Below, piece after piece: positions 24,299-35,900 of a stretch of 53,593 nt of DNA. Positions within the stretch are counted from its first letter, which is position 1. The number at the start of each line of letters is the position of its first letter. Source of the DNA: a virus; IMG/VR virus record IMGVR_UViG_3300023108_000037, positions 1-53,593 of that record; one strand, given 5' to 3'. The translations under genes were made by a program, and so were the position numbers. The notes beneath the pieces were generated by a model, which did no database searches, was not told where the DNA came from, and was given only the letters and a program-made list of their open reading frames with translations.

Positions 24299-27200
24299 GC
24301 AAGAGCCAGTGTTCTGATATCTCTGAACATTGGAACCTTAGATTGATTAGTTGTTGTACATACAATCTTGATCACATATCCAGTGAACTGTTCCAGATTA
24401 TCAGCAGTGAACTGATATTCTAGATAATCATTAGGTGTCAAACTTGGTGGGACAATTGCATCTGGATGTCCAGTGTTTGCAGCAATATTTTGAACTTGAT
24501 CACCGAATCCATCACCGTCAGTATCAATGAGATTCTCATATCCAGGGAAGAGTTCGTATGTTTGATCAATCTCACTGGAGTCTGCTCTAACCAACTTATA
24601 CAGAACTCTGAAGTCGGCTTCAGATGGTCTGACAGCAGTAAGAAGAACTTTCAACGAACTAGCAGGTTGCTGGAGATCAATTCTCTGAGAAACATAGATC
24701 GCAGAATGTGGATCTGCATCATCAGAATTGACTCTAGGATCAGTTGCATAATTCATTCCAGGATTATCAATTCTGCTAGAGAGAAGTTGCAGAGATGCCT
24801 GATCAAGATTGATATATGGTGAAACGTAACTATCTGTCGTTTGAAGTTCTACACCAAATGTGAGAGACTTGCTACGAGGAAGATCAGTTGTTCTAGCGTC
24901 TTCATTGACTTTAGAAGCAATCAATCTTGGTGTCTCAAGTTCGTTGATGGTATTGATACCAACAGATTCAAATCCCTGATCAAGGAATGATACCTCTGTT
25001 CCGTTAATGCTGGTTCCAGAGACTGTTCTTACTCTTGCAGAAACACTGGTTCCTTCTCCAGGTGTGACAACATCAAACTGAGGAGCAATGTAGTTGAACT
25101 GAATGTTTTGAGTTGCCTCAGCAATTCTTCCACCTACGAGAGCATTCGTTGTGAATGAAAGTTGTGGTTCCTGATTGGTGTTGTCATCGGTGTCTCTGTT
25201 GGATCTATCGATTTGAATATAGTAACCATCAATGGTTCTATCAACAGAACCCATGTCATGAGTCTTGTTAATTCTTCTCAAACCAACTCCGTTCAATTCA
25301 TACTTACGAGCTTGATCATTGGTTTGGTGTGCAATAGTCAGAGTGTTATCAACACCTCTTTGAAGAACACCAACGGTTCCAACACCAATGGAATCATAAG
25401 CAATGATTTCTTCATTGAGAACCAGATATCCAGTGTTTGCAGCACCAACAGCGATTCCTTCATAAGTAAGCAATCCAGATGTATTTCCGAGAGAGATTAC
25501 GGCATCATCAACACCAAGAGGTGCAGAGAGGACATTGATTGCTGTATTTGGTTCAATCTTGGAGAGGGTTACCTTATTGTTATCGGCATACATTCCGTGA
25601 TTGTAGTGATCAACATGGAACCAAGAACCGTCATTAACATCTCCTGTGGTTAGGCTTGAAGATGTAACATCGACCGAAAGTAACGTGGTGGATGAAGCAC
25701 CTTTGATGTTTCCAGAACCATCATAGTAAGAGAGTGCGGCACCTACCTGCATGTCCTCACCTTGAACGTTGGTCAGATACAGGGTATCGATACCCCAAAG
25801 GTTGTCGATGTTGATAACAGCACCGTCACCAAAACCACCCATCTGAGAGGTGACAAGTCCTACAGTATCTCCAACAACATATCCAGTACCAGAAGAAGCG
25901 ACGGAAACTGCAGTTACATTACTAATTCCCATTCCAACAGTGACGTTAAGTTGTAGTCCTGTTCCATTGCTATTAATATTAAAGGTATCAACAGTTGCAT
26001 CGGGTGTTCCATACCCACTACCACCAGTGAATACTCCGACTCCATTTGTGGGAGAAAGAGGACCACCCTGTTGCTCAACAAATCCAAAGGTATATCCCTT
26101 AGCAGATGTTGTTACTTTTCTTCCAATAGCAAGAGTTGTAATTCCTGCTTGTCCATTAGCATAGGTTTCAATACCAACAGTAAGTTTTCTTGGATAGGTT
26201 TCAATAGGATCTTCACTGAGAATTCTAGTTCCAGCGTTACTAGTATCAAGTTTTGGATTATAGAAGAATGCAGTTCCAGCATTAGTTGTGAAGTTCGCAC
26301 GATAAAGTTTGAACGTCATGTCTTCATACTGATTAGCAGTCCAAATAGACCCGTTCTGAGACAAGAACAAGGAACCCATGGAATATTGTGTTGCGTAGAC
26401 AACACCAGTTGCAGCGGGTAGATCACTGGCATTAACGGTCTTTTGACCCATCTCAGCGACCCACACTTCATACTGATCTGTATCAGCAAGAAGAACAACA
26501 GCAAATTCTCTATTCGGTTCCAGATAAATTGGTGATGGGAACTTGATATTTGTCGCAACGCTAGCATCACTAGACGTTGTAATATCACCTGGTTTTACGA
26601 GAACCCTAGCAGCTGGTGAGACAAGAGTTGTTGTCGGTGTGCCAAGTTCCATGGTGCGAAGTTGGACTTCACAAGGAATATTTCCACCGTCTTTATTAGC
26701 AAAGAAGACATCAACAGAAGTAATGAATGCTCCCTCATCTTCAACCAGGAAAGATTGTGCCAGAGGATCATAGAAGATCGTCTGTACTCTCTGTCTAACA
26801 ATGACACGTCCATTTGCAGTGTAGTTTGTAACTGCTGTGGAAATCAACTTACTACCTGGCAGTGGTTCTGCGTTGGTAGCACTAGTTGTGAGTTTATATT
26901 CTTTGGTTCCTGTGGTAATTCTGACCGCAGGTGGTGGATTTGTAAGTGGATTTCTAAGGAAGAATGTGCCTTGGAGATCACCACCATTATCAGCAATCAA
27001 CTTAATATCAGATACATCTGCCTGAGCACCACTGCTAAGACCTCTCAGTCTCGCACCAACCTCAAGTCTTCCAGAGAAAGCACCTTGAGCTTGTGCTGCA
27101 AGTGCTACGATATCAACGTTAAGAACTGTAGAAGCAAGTGAGTATTGTGTTGGTAATGTAGTTGTATTGTCATATGGGTTAATTGTATAAGCTACTGTTG

Positions 27201-30200
27201 GAGTAGCAAAAGCACCAGACTTATGATCTGGTCTTGCAAGTCTAAATCTGATGATGTCAACACCATCTACAGATCCAACAACTGTTTCACCAACTTGGAA
27301 TACACCTGTTACACCTTCAACTTCAACCAGTTTGGGAACAACATCAACACCACCGTTTCCATCAAGGAATTGGTAGTATCTTCCATATGGTTTGTTTCCT
27401 ACAGAATCAAACGCTACGTTTCTAGACCTCATGAATTGATCAGGTCTATTAGATACAACTCTTACTCCACCAGAACTGCTTCCTGCTCTGCCTGGGTTTG
27501 GAATCCAAGAAATTCTTGCAGCCCGCCAGAGATTTCTAACCCAGAAGTCAGACTTTGGTGTAAGATCAACACTTCCATTGTATAGAACAACATTAAATGG
27601 GTTTACGTTCTCAACCTTAGTGGCATGTGGTTGACTCAGATACTCAACTTCATCATAGTTGAGTGTAATCATTCGACCAGTCTTAGTGACATTTGGATCT
27701 AAGAGATCAAAATCAACACCTAGATCGATCTCATTATCTGGAATATTAACACTAGATGAAACAAGAGCATCTAATGAAATTGCATCCAAGAATGGTTTTA
27801 ACTCATTATCTTGTGGAAGCATTACCGATCTGGGATCGATAAAGTTGGCATTTCTAAAATTATCAACAAAGAAACCAGACTTGAATCTATTAAGTCCAGT
27901 GGCATCTTGAACCTGAAGTGATTGGGTCTCCAATTCCAAAAGATTCAAAGAGGTTATTTCTTCAAGACTTTCAATTCTATCCTCAAGTTTCCCGATATCA
28001 CGCATGGTGTATCTTCTATTATCTTCCATCGTGATGGAAACATTATCAAGATTATAAAGATAGGCAGGAAGTTCAAGAGTCGCTAGAAGCATTGCTTCAC
28101 TGATCTTATCAGGTGCCTTTGGATTTCTATCGGGAACACCCTCTACATATACGAATTTACCAAGTGTATCAACGTACAGTCTATCAATTCTAGGAGCGTA
28201 GAACTTATACCCAATTACAGAACTTTCATTCGCAGAAAGAATAATTTTGGGTTGATCTGTGAATACTCTTGATTTGAAATCAAATGGTGATGCTGATGCA
28301 CTGCTGGGATCAAAGATAGCAACTCTAGGTCTAAAATCTAAAGTATCCGAAGCTCTTTGCTGCTGATTTCCAATGAGTGGGACATCTTCAGAGAATCTCT
28401 CTGCATCGTAACTATCTACGGTGAAGATATCACCCTCATCGTTGGAAGGCACAGTGTAATGATCAAATACAACGAAAAGCCTTCTAGTTGGTTCGGAGTA
28501 ACCATCATTTCTTACCAATCTAGCATAATCATAATATTGACTCTTTTGACCTTTATCTAGGGAAAATCTATTGGTAACATCAGTGTATCTTCCAGATACG
28601 ATTGATTGAATTTTTCCAATTACATTTGATTCTCTAAACAATACATTTTCTTGAGTAGTAAATTTACTCTCAGTGAGATAGACAAATGTAATTTGATTGG
28701 CACCTTTTGTCACTACTTTTGCAATGGCACCTGAACTTGATCCAATCAAGTTTTCACCAAGAATCACGCTATCATTGATGTCGGGATTTGTGAAGAAGTT
28801 GAGAGTATCTAAGGTTACTCCAGTTTCATCAATTGCTTGAAAAACAGCAAATATATTTGCTACATCTGGATAGTTTAGGCAGATTTCTTTATCCTGCACT
28901 CTCAGTCCATAAAAAGTGCTCTTTTCGAGACCGTCATTGATGCTGCTGTTTGCATCAGTTCCAGAATTACTATATTTGGATCTGGTTACCTCAAGAGTTC
29001 TTACTCTATTGTAAACTTTCTGTTTATTTTGAACTGCAGTTTTTCTGACTGTAGCAATAACATTTACGTTAGATTGACTTGCTCTAAGACCATTGATAGT
29101 AACAACATTCGAAGAGATTGATACTTGATCGTCACGAAGTGGTTCAACATCACCATCACTATAAATGACAGAATATCTTTCCTCATCAAATGCTTCAAAA
29201 AGAATATCTGTGAGACCAGTGATATCTGTAGCAGAGAGTGTAAGAACACCTGCTGCATTGGTAGTTTTTCCAGTTGCCTCAACAGTTGCTTTCAGAGTAG
29301 AACCAGTAAAATCAACTGTAGCAATGTTTCCATCATCTAACTGTGCATACAGGAATCCTTCTTCTTCATTTCTGATGGAGGATCTTCCTCTTCTAAACTG
29401 TACTGTTGTGGTAGAAGTTGGAAGGGCACCATCATTAACGTTATTAACAGTGTGTACCGCTTGCAGGTTCATAATCAAACCATCAGCAGTAATAGAACTT
29501 ACTCTATTAAATGTTGCTGTAGAGAATCCAGGTCTTTGATATCTAATGATGTCACCAACCTTAAAATTGGTAAAGTCATTTCCAGCAGAAGTTGTGACAC
29601 CAGCGTTATTGATTGTGATTGTATCAGCAACAGTGAATCCATTAGGGACGGTAAAGTCTAAAACTGTGTCTGCGGTAAAATCAGTGGTATATCCAGCTAA
29701 AGCACTGCTATCTTGGAAAACCATCCTGATATCACCAGAGCCATAAGACTTGACGTTATTTACGGTTCTGGGTGTTGTAGAGATACCGTTGATACTAATA
29801 GATTCTCCTTGAATAAAACTGCCAGCAGTTTGCCTCAGGAAGACGTTAGAACTGCCTGATCCTACAGTTGTGGCATATCCAGTTGCACCACTACTCAGAC
29901 CTCTAATGAATGAGGTATCTGGAAGTTCACCAGCACTGAGAGTGTTATTTAATTGAATTCTAGTATATGTTTGAACATCATATAGATAGCAATCGTAAAT
30001 TGTTGTCTCTGTTCTAGCAATACTTACTTGAGATTCTGGTTTTACTGTATATACTCTTGCTTCACCAATCTGAGTTCCATTGCTACCACCACCATTATCT
30101 CTTCTCTCATCATAGAGTTGAACAGCGTCCTTAAATTTAGGAATTCCAGTAACGTTGTTCAATTTAAGAAGGTTACCCATCTCAAAGTCAACGGCAGAAG

Positions 30201-31359
30201 ATTGGACTTCTTTAGTTGCTCTAGTTTTGTTTACATCAAGAATTGTAGTTCCATTCTTTTCTACATCATATCCTCTGACATACGCAACACCTGGTCCTAC
30301 TTTTAAACAGGCAAGATCGTCATTAGGAATGCTTCCCTGAGATGTAGCTTGGTTAGAGAAGTAAAGTCCGTCATTGCCAAGTCTATCATTCAAAGAATTA
30401 AAAAGACCAATCTCAAAATCTTCTACAGAGTAATCTCCAGATTCATCATAAGTTCTCTTAGCGAGATAGTCACGAATCTGACTGTATTGAGTGCTCTTAA
30501 TAATTTTTCTGATTTGACCGTTCTCAACCCTGAGAAGTTCAATGAAGTTTACATCGACTGTATCGGTGATGCTCTTCTTACCAAGAACGAGTTCAATCTT
30601 TAATCTATCAGCACCTGGTGCAGTATAGTTAGAGAACCCTTTAGCATTATCATACAGAGTTCCATCTTCTTTTGCTGTAGCGATGGTTTCTGCAATAATC
30701 AAACCAACCCTAAGAGATGGTTGATTTGTATATTGATCAAGAAGAATGGTCTGCTTTGTTACTCTGACAAAAGTTCCTCTAAGGAACATGATGCCTTCAC
30801 CAATGTGAGCGGCAGAACCAATGGATGTTGCATTTTCAGAGATACAGGTAGCAAATGTATTACCTGCAGGAATAGTTGTATTACCGTAGTCTACTGCCTC
30901 TAAAGTCTCTAAATTTTCTCCATCAGTAAAAGAGGCTTTTGCATCATTTGAGTTACCAGAGTCAATATATTTAACGTATAGAGTTACATTATTTCTTTCA
31001 GAAAGTGTCTCTGCAAGAACATATTGAACTTGGGCAGTGACATTAGATTCCTGACCAACAATTCTTTTACCGACGAAATTATCAATGTAAACACTTACGT
31101 CTGTACCTAAGTGTGTTGCATTGATTTCTACAGCATAAAATTGGTCATCATATGTTACGTTTCCAGGGATGACAATAGATCCCTCTTTAAAAATATGACT
31201 GCCGAACTGTTCAATCTGATTCTGAAGAATCGATTGTAGAGTTGTCAGTTCTCTTGCCTGAATTGGGAATCCAGGTTTGAACAGCACACGATGATAATCC
31301 TTAGCAGGATCAAAATCATCATAGTAAGGATTGACATTGAGATTTGTCTGCTGTGGCAT
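24295..31359 (-). CDS. Giant DUF4815-type baseplate or tail structural protein (gp10 position)
   Basis: 2,354 residues. The opening, LNVNPYYDDFDPAKDYHRVLFKPGFPIQARELTTLQSILQNQIEQFGSHIFKEGSIVIPG, is what I recall as the DUF4815 family. A long central part follows with helical and beta regions. Two GxGY repeats lie near 25850-26035. The end has DLQQPASSLKVLLTAVRPSEADFRVLYKLVRAD, a DTDGDGFGD loop that resembles a calcium-binding motif (about 24500), and LEYQFTADNLEQFTGYVIKIVCTTTNQSKVPMFRDIRTLALA. The position after gp8 corresponds to gp9-gp12 of T4, so it may replace the fibre-attachment or short-tail-fibre connection; homology to gp10 is not shown. It starts four bases after gp8. Confidence 0.82.
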   Translation of the reverse strand: MPQQTNLNVNPYYDDFDPAKDYHRVLFKPGFPIQARELTTLQSILQNQIEQFGSHIFKEGSIVIPGNVTYDDQFYAVEINATHLGTDVSVYIDNFVGKRIVGQESNVTAQVQYVLAETLSERNNVTLYVKYIDSGNSNDAKASFTDGENLETLEAVDYGNTTIPAGNTFATCISENATSIGSAAHIGEGIMFLRGTFVRVTKQTILLDQYTNQPSLRVGLIIAETIATAKEDGTLYDNAKGFSNYTAPGADRLKIELVLGKKSITDTVDVNFIELLRVENGQIRKIIKSTQYSQIRDYLAKRTYDESGDYSVEDFEIGLFNSLNDRLGNDGLYFSNQATSQGSIPNDDLACLKVGPGVAYVRGYDVEKNGTTILDVNKTRATKEVQSSAVDFEMGNLLKLNNVTGIPKFKDAVQLYDERRDNGGGSNGTQIGEARVYTVKPESQVSIARTETTIYDCYLYDVQTYTRIQLNNTLSAGELPDTSFIRGLSSGATGYATTVGSGSSNVFLRQTAGSFIQGESISINGISTTPRTVNNVKSYGSGDIRMVFQDSSALAGYTTDFTADTVLDFTVPNGFTVADTITINNAGVTTSAGNDFTNFKVGDIIRYQRPGFSTATFNRVSSITADGLIMNLQAVHTVNNVNDGALPTSTTTVQFRRGRSSIRNEEEGFLYAQLDDGNIATVDFTGSTLKATVEATGKTTNAAGVLTLSATDITGLTDILFEAFDEERYSVIYSDGDVEPLRDDQVSISSNVVTINGLRASQSNVNVIATVRKTAVQNKQKVYNRVRTLEVTRSKYSNSGTDANSSINDGLEKSTFYGLRVQDKEICLNYPDVANIFAVFQAIDETGVTLDTLNFFTNPDINDSVILGENLIGSSSGAIAKVVTKGANQITFVYLTESKFTTQENVLFRESNVIGKIQSIVSGRYTDVTNRFSLDKGQKSQYYDYARLVRNDGYSEPTRRLFVVFDHYTVPSNDEGDIFTVDSYDAERFSEDVPLIGNQQQRASDTLDFRPRVAIFDPSSASASPFDFKSRVFTDQPKIILSANESSVIGYKFYAPRIDRLYVDTLGKFVYVEGVPDRNPKAPDKISEAMLLATLELPAYLYNLDNVSITMEDNRRYTMRDIGKLEDRIESLEEITSLNLLELETQSLQVQDATGLNRFKSGFFVDNFRNANFIDPRSVMLPQDNELKPFLDAISLDALVSSSVNIPDNEIDLGVDFDLLDPNVTKTGRMITLNYDEVEYLSQPHATKVENVNPFNVVLYNGSVDLTPKSDFWVRNLWRAARISWIPNPGRAGSSSGGVRVVSNRPDQFMRSRNVAFDSVGNKPYGRYYQFLDGNGGVDVVPKLVEVEGVTGVFQVGETVVGSVDGVDIIRFRLARPDHKSGAFATPTVAYTINPYDNTTTLPTQYSLASTVLNVDIVALAAQAQGAFSGRLEVGARLRGLSSGAQADVSDIKLIADNGGDLQGTFFLRNPLTNPPPAVRITTGTKEYKLTTSATNAEPLPGSKLISTAVTNYTANGRVIVRQRVQTIFYDPLAQSFLVEDEGAFITSVDVFFANKDGGNIPCEVQLRTMELGTPTTTLVSPAARVLVKPGDITTSSDASVATNIKFPSPIYLEPNREFAVVLLADTDQYEVWVAEMGQKTVNASDLPAATGVVYATQYSMGSLFLSQNGSIWTANQYEDMTFKLYRANFTTNAGTAFFYNPKLDTSNAGTRILSEDPIETYPRKLTVGIETYANGQAGITTLAIGRKVTTSAKGYTFGFVEQQGGPLSPTNGVGVFTGGSGYGTPDATVDTFNINSNGTGLQLNVTVGMGISNVTAVSVASSGTGYVVGDTVGLVTSQMGGFGDGAVINIDNLWGIDTLYLTNVQGEDMQVGAALSYYDGSGNIKGASSTTLLSVDVTSSSLTTGDVNDGSWFHVDHYNHGMYADNNKVTLSKIEPNTAINVLSAPLGVDDAVISLGNTSGLLTYEGIAVGAANTGYLVLNEEIIAYDSIGVGTVGVLQRGVDNTLTIAHQTNDQARKYELNGVGLRRINKTHDMGSVDRTIDGYYIQIDRSNRDTDDNTNQEPQLSFTTNALVGGRIAEATQNIQFNYIAPQFDVVTPGEGTSVSARVRTVSGTSINGTEVSFLDQGFESVGINTINELETPRLIASKVNEDARTTDLPRSKSLTFGVELQTTDSYVSPYINLDQASLQLLSSRIDNPGMNYATDPRVNSDDADPHSAIYVSQRIDLQQPASSLKVLLTAVRPSEADFRVLYKLVRADSSEIDQTYELFPGYENLIDTDGDGFGDQVQNIAANTGHPDAIVPPSLTPNDYLEYQFTADNLEQFTGYVIKIVCTTTNQSKVPMFRDIRTLALA

Positions 31360-31363
31360 TTTA

Positions 31364-32947
31364 TTAGAACTCTAATACGATTTTAACATCTTCCTTCTGT
31401 CTCTCATTCCTGGTAACAGAAGGTCTATTGTCAAGGTAGATGACTTCACCTTTCCTTTTATTTATTTCTGGACTTGCAAGACCATCTGTGAAGTTTACAC
31501 CAAGATTGACAACCTTTCCGTTGTTAAGTGTGGTTGTAATTCCACTGAAGTTTTGGTCCACATTCACACTAAAAGAACCACCGCTCTTTGTAATTGCGTT
31601 AGAACTTGAGGTAAACTCAAGTACGGGTGCTCTAGATCTTACATCGGTTGCATCAGTTTCATCACCAGTAGAAGCATTGTAATACAGACTTCTGTCTTGA
31701 TAATATCTAATAATTTTGGTTTCAGTGTCGTAAGAAGCAACGATTCCTTTAGCCGTAGATCCTACACCAACAGTCTGCTCAATAGTATCACCAATTGCCA
31801 AATCTTGAGCAGCACTCTGAGTCTCATATTTAATAGAGAACAATGCAGAGAATTGATTATCAGTAAAGATTGTATTGGAATTTAAAATGGTTGGATTCTT
31901 TACAATACCCACTTGTGCAAAGATTGTATCATCGGAAAAATCATAAGATGAATTATCAAATCTTGCATACATCAGAACTTTGTCCGCACCAAGTTCTTTG
32001 TAAACATTGAATCCATGTCCTCTAGATGGAGGAATAATTGCTGTTAATTTAGCAAATGCAGATGTCGCTGTTTGAACACCAGCATTTTCACTAGAAAGAT
32101 CAACTCTTCCAAAAGAATATCCACTACCACCCGAAGTTACTTGAGTCTCAATAATTTGACCAAGAGAATTTGTGGTTAGTCTTACTCTACCACCTTCACC
32201 ATCACCAAGAATTGGAAATTCTTTAGCAGTAAACTGAGGATATCCAAGACCTGGTTCGTCAATAGCAACAATTTTTATTTGGTTATTATTGACTTCAGAA
32301 TCAGCATTATCTCTGACAGCCTGAATTCCAGTATTAGTTGTAGTCAACCAATCATTGGGAACAGTAATATACTCAGTAGAGTCAAACTTAACAATGTCAC
32401 TGGGGTTAATAGTGTAGAGATATTTCCACAAATATCCATCACCACTAGTTCCTGCTCTACTAGGTTCAACATCAGTAAATGTTGGCTCGTCCAAAGAAGC
32501 AGATGGTGTAGTGGAAATGCCAGTGGCAGTTCCATTATCTAAGCAAATATAAACACGGAACTCACTATTTACAACATAATAGTTGGAATCATATAATCTG
32601 TTCGAGTTTGTTACCTGAGCTGCATTACTGCCACTGTAATCATGCCTATAATAGTCATAGGTAGAACCCTGAACCCAATTCACCTTTCTAATTAACCTTC
32701 TTGTGTTAGAAGAAGTGACACGCTTGCCAAAAAGCATGGTGTCATACACATGATTGGAATAGTTTATATTATCGGTGGGAAATGGTGGTCCACCAAGATC
32801 ATTCCAAGTCGATGTTCTACCATATCCAGATCCAGTAGGATTGGATAAACTCATAAAAGCATAATAAGAGTTAGCTGTATTTGCGACAGATGCCACAAAG
32901 TTCTCAGCATTCAAAATCCTAAATTGATCTGTAATAATCGCAGACAT
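31364..32947 (-). CDS. gp8: Baseplate wedge protein gp8
   Basis: 527 residues (T4: 334). It bridges gp6, gp7 and gp10 in the wedge. The N-terminus is ITDQFRILNAENFVASVANTANSYYAFMSLSNPTG, then YDTMLFGKRVTSSNTRRLIRKVNWVQGSTYDYYRHDYSG and a core ending YRVYICLDNG, DGYLWKYLYTINPSDIVKF, typical of the family. The later part holds two GxGY repeats, DEPGLGYPQFTAKEFP and SGGSGYSFGRVDL, which explain part of the extra length, and a C-terminal beta domain with GEVIYLDNRPSVTRNERQKEDVKIVLEF. A perfect late promoter is 22 bases upstream. Confidence 0.93.
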   Translation of the reverse strand: MSAIITDQFRILNAENFVASVANTANSYYAFMSLSNPTGSGYGRTSTWNDLGGPPFPTDNINYSNHVYDTMLFGKRVTSSNTRRLIRKVNWVQGSTYDYYRHDYSGSNAAQVTNSNRLYDSNYYVVNSEFRVYICLDNGTATGISTTPSASLDEPTFTDVEPSRAGTSGDGYLWKYLYTINPSDIVKFDSTEYITVPNDWLTTTNTGIQAVRDNADSEVNNNQIKIVAIDEPGLGYPQFTAKEFPILGDGEGGRVRLTTNSLGQIIETQVTSGGSGYSFGRVDLSSENAGVQTATSAFAKLTAIIPPSRGHGFNVYKELGADKVLMYARFDNSSYDFSDDTIFAQVGIVKNPTILNSNTIFTDNQFSALFSIKYETQSAAQDLAIGDTIEQTVGVGSTAKGIVASYDTETKIIRYYQDRSLYYNASTGDETDATDVRSRAPVLEFTSSSNAITKSGGSFSVNVDQNFSGITTTLNNGKVVNLGVNFTDGLASPEINKRKGEVIYLDNRPSVTRNERQKEDVKIVLEF

Positions 32948-32968
32948 TATTAGCCTTTGTTTTTTCTG

Positions 32969-32976
32969 TATTTATA
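32969..32976 (-). promoter_or_regulatory. Perfect late promoter octamer TATAAATA (gp8)
   Basis: Eight of eight bases match the T4 late promoter. It lies 22 bases upstream of gp8 in the 38-base gap after the giant gp7-like gene. Confidence 0.78.
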
Positions 32977-32985
32977 AGTTGAATT

Positions 32986-35900
32986 TTACTTTCGACTCAG
33001 AGCACCAGTCGATCTTAGTCCAGCGTCTCTTCTTTGGATAGTTGGATAAGTTGTCATTCCAACCTCAAAGCTGTTTCCATCAACAGCAATTTCAATAGGA
33101 TCATCCGATCTAGTTATGTTGGAAATTCTACCCCAAACAATTTTACCTGCTGGTTCTAGATAAGTACCAGTGGTTGCAACACCAACCGTATTGGTGTCTG
33201 GATCAACCTGACAGGTAAGAATTCCAACTGTTCCAGAGAACTGAGTATAATATGCTTCATAGATGTTATCCAACTTATCGGTAGAAATTCCGATAATGTT
33301 AGTTGTACCGATTCCAACTGAAGTTGCAGATCCAACAAGTGTTGTAAGACCAGTTCCAACACCAGTGTCAAATACCAGAACTCTATATCCCTGAACTAAT
33401 TGCTGTCTCTCGGCAAGAGTTGGAACATCACGGAGGTCCAATTCAAAGGTGAGTCCAAGACCAGCTGGTGGAATACTAAAGTGGTATTGTGATCCAACTC
33501 CAGAAAGGTTGAGAACGTAGGCTCTCTCACCATCTGGTTTGGCAGTCATGGAAACTGTTGCTCCTGCACCAACACTCAATGTGGACGTGGTGGCAACCCC
33601 TACTGTGGTTACATCATAAGGTGTGGACAAATCATATTCAATAATTTTCTCAGAATCACCACCAAGAACAATCATCTTATCGCCAGCAACACTCATGACA
33701 AAATCAGTTGTTGCAGCATCGTCATCTGTCAATGCTTGACTACTAGCAAAAGAAACACTAGTGATGTCAAAAGCACTAGCCATGTCATACTTATAAAGTG
33801 CTGAAGAATTAGGAGAAATCGTAATAATTGCAGATCCAGTATCAACAACCTGCAGACCTCTGTGGTTTTGGGTTTGGTTAGCAATGGTGGTTGAAGTTTC
33901 AACACCAGCTTGTGTATCACTAGTCAAGTCCCAAGCTGAGGAAAGACTAAACTCATTAAACTGTGTGACAAATGGTGCTTGAGCACCACGACCCAGAGTA
34001 AAGAGTTTTGTTCCATCATCACGGAAATAGAGGTCATAAATGTTTTGGACTTGAGTGCTGATTCCAAGTTGGTTGCTGTTATTTACAGTTGCCGTATCAA
34101 TCTCAAAAGGAGTGGCAAGTTGCCATTCTGTAATTGTCAAAGTATTTTGATCAGCGACATACATTCTAGTTCCATCAGGTTTCAGGAAGATTGCCTGAAG
34201 ATCATTCTTAGAACCATCAACAAGACTTATACCTTTTCTGTAGATGAGTTTTTCAGCATCAAATGGATAGAACTCCTCCAATCTTGCATATGCGGTAGTA
34301 ATACCAGTTACGACACCAGCATATCCAGTGACATTAGTGTCAAGAATACCAGAGACCCTTTCTGTATCAACTGTAGTTGTAGATCCAATTCCAGAAGTAG
34401 GAATTCCTGCAACGAGTAGTCCACCAAAATTACTATCTGGATCACCAGATGGATCAACACCTAGGAACAGGGAAGTATCCTCAACAAAGAAAGTAGTGGT
34501 ATCTCTCTCAACACTCTTAAGGAGTTTTGCTGTTGGGTAAATTTGTGCCTCAATTGAATCTCTCGCTTTAGATACAAATTCTCCACCTAGAACTTTATCG
34601 ACCTTTTGCTTAGTCCAAGCAAGAAGTTTTGGTTCTGTGGTGCTTACACCGTCACCACGATACAGTGAAGTTTCTATTTCACTTGCAGAAGTAATACCAA
34701 CAATCGCACGATTGGTCTCTTGAGATAGATTGTCGAAGGTGCGTGAAATTTCATTCAATTCAATGCGTGGAGATCTTCTCAGTTGAACATCATCACCAGG
34801 TTTGACTGTTTCAGTAGTTGCCTGAAGGAAACTATCTACACCTACCTTTCCTCTATAGAAGAAGATAGAAACGTTATCTTCTGGTGCTGGAGGTTCAACA
34901 AAAGTAATTGAAGTGCCACCTTCAAAATCATATGCCTCACCTGGTTCTTGAATGATACCGTTGATAAAGACAAGGAGCAGAGAATTAAGATCGATAAGAG
35001 CAGAATCTGCGTCTTGCTTGTCAACCTCAAAACTAATCAGTTGATCATTATACGCAAGTGGGAATCTAGATCTAGTTCCATCTTGGAATGGTTTTACGCT
35101 ATCGATATAATCCAATTCACCAAACTGCCATGATGAGAAAGCATCTTCAAAGGTATCAACGACTTCAATTTCAAATTCTTGGAAGTCATCTCCAGCAAGT
35201 GGATCGGTTGTCATACCAACAACTCTAACCCTATCACCTCTTCTGAATGAATATCCAGGTTTGGTAATTTCAAACTTCTGAACCTCAAACAGAGTTGCTC
35301 CAATTCCAGTTCTTACTACACCACCAGCACCAATATAATTGTATTTTACTTGAGTTGTGGCAGCACCGATATTAATGGTGAAGTTGCCATCATCAATTAC
35401 TGATAGAACAATATAGTTACTAGTAGAATATCCAGGGAAGAAGTCACCAGCATCTCCAACTGGAGCGTATGGTTCAAACTCCACATTACTTACTTTAATA
35501 ACATCACCTGTGGTGAATCCATGTCCAGCAACGCTGACTGTGGAAAGACCAAGAATTTCATCATAAACAAAGTTAGTGATTGGTTTTGAATTGTAGACTG
35601 TGTTAATACCCAGAACACCAATAGTAACTGACATTCCAATACCAGTGATGGTTGTTGCTCCTGTAGCAAGTCTGGAAACACCCTCAATCACCAGGTTATC
35701 GTAACTTGGTTCTTGGATATTGATAGTTGGATTGGTGTATCCACTACCAGCAGCAACAATGTTGAACGCCAAAGTGCCACCAGCACCTACAGTAGCAGTG
35801 ATCTCTGCAGGAGTTCCAGTATGTCCAGATTCAGTAACTGCGATGGCTGGTGCAGTGACTGTAGAGTATCCACTACCAAAGTCAGCAATTGTCCATTTAG

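Noticed and set aside
31440-31465. ATAAATA octamers within gp8
   Set aside because: They lie inside the coding region with no start codon downstream at the right distance.
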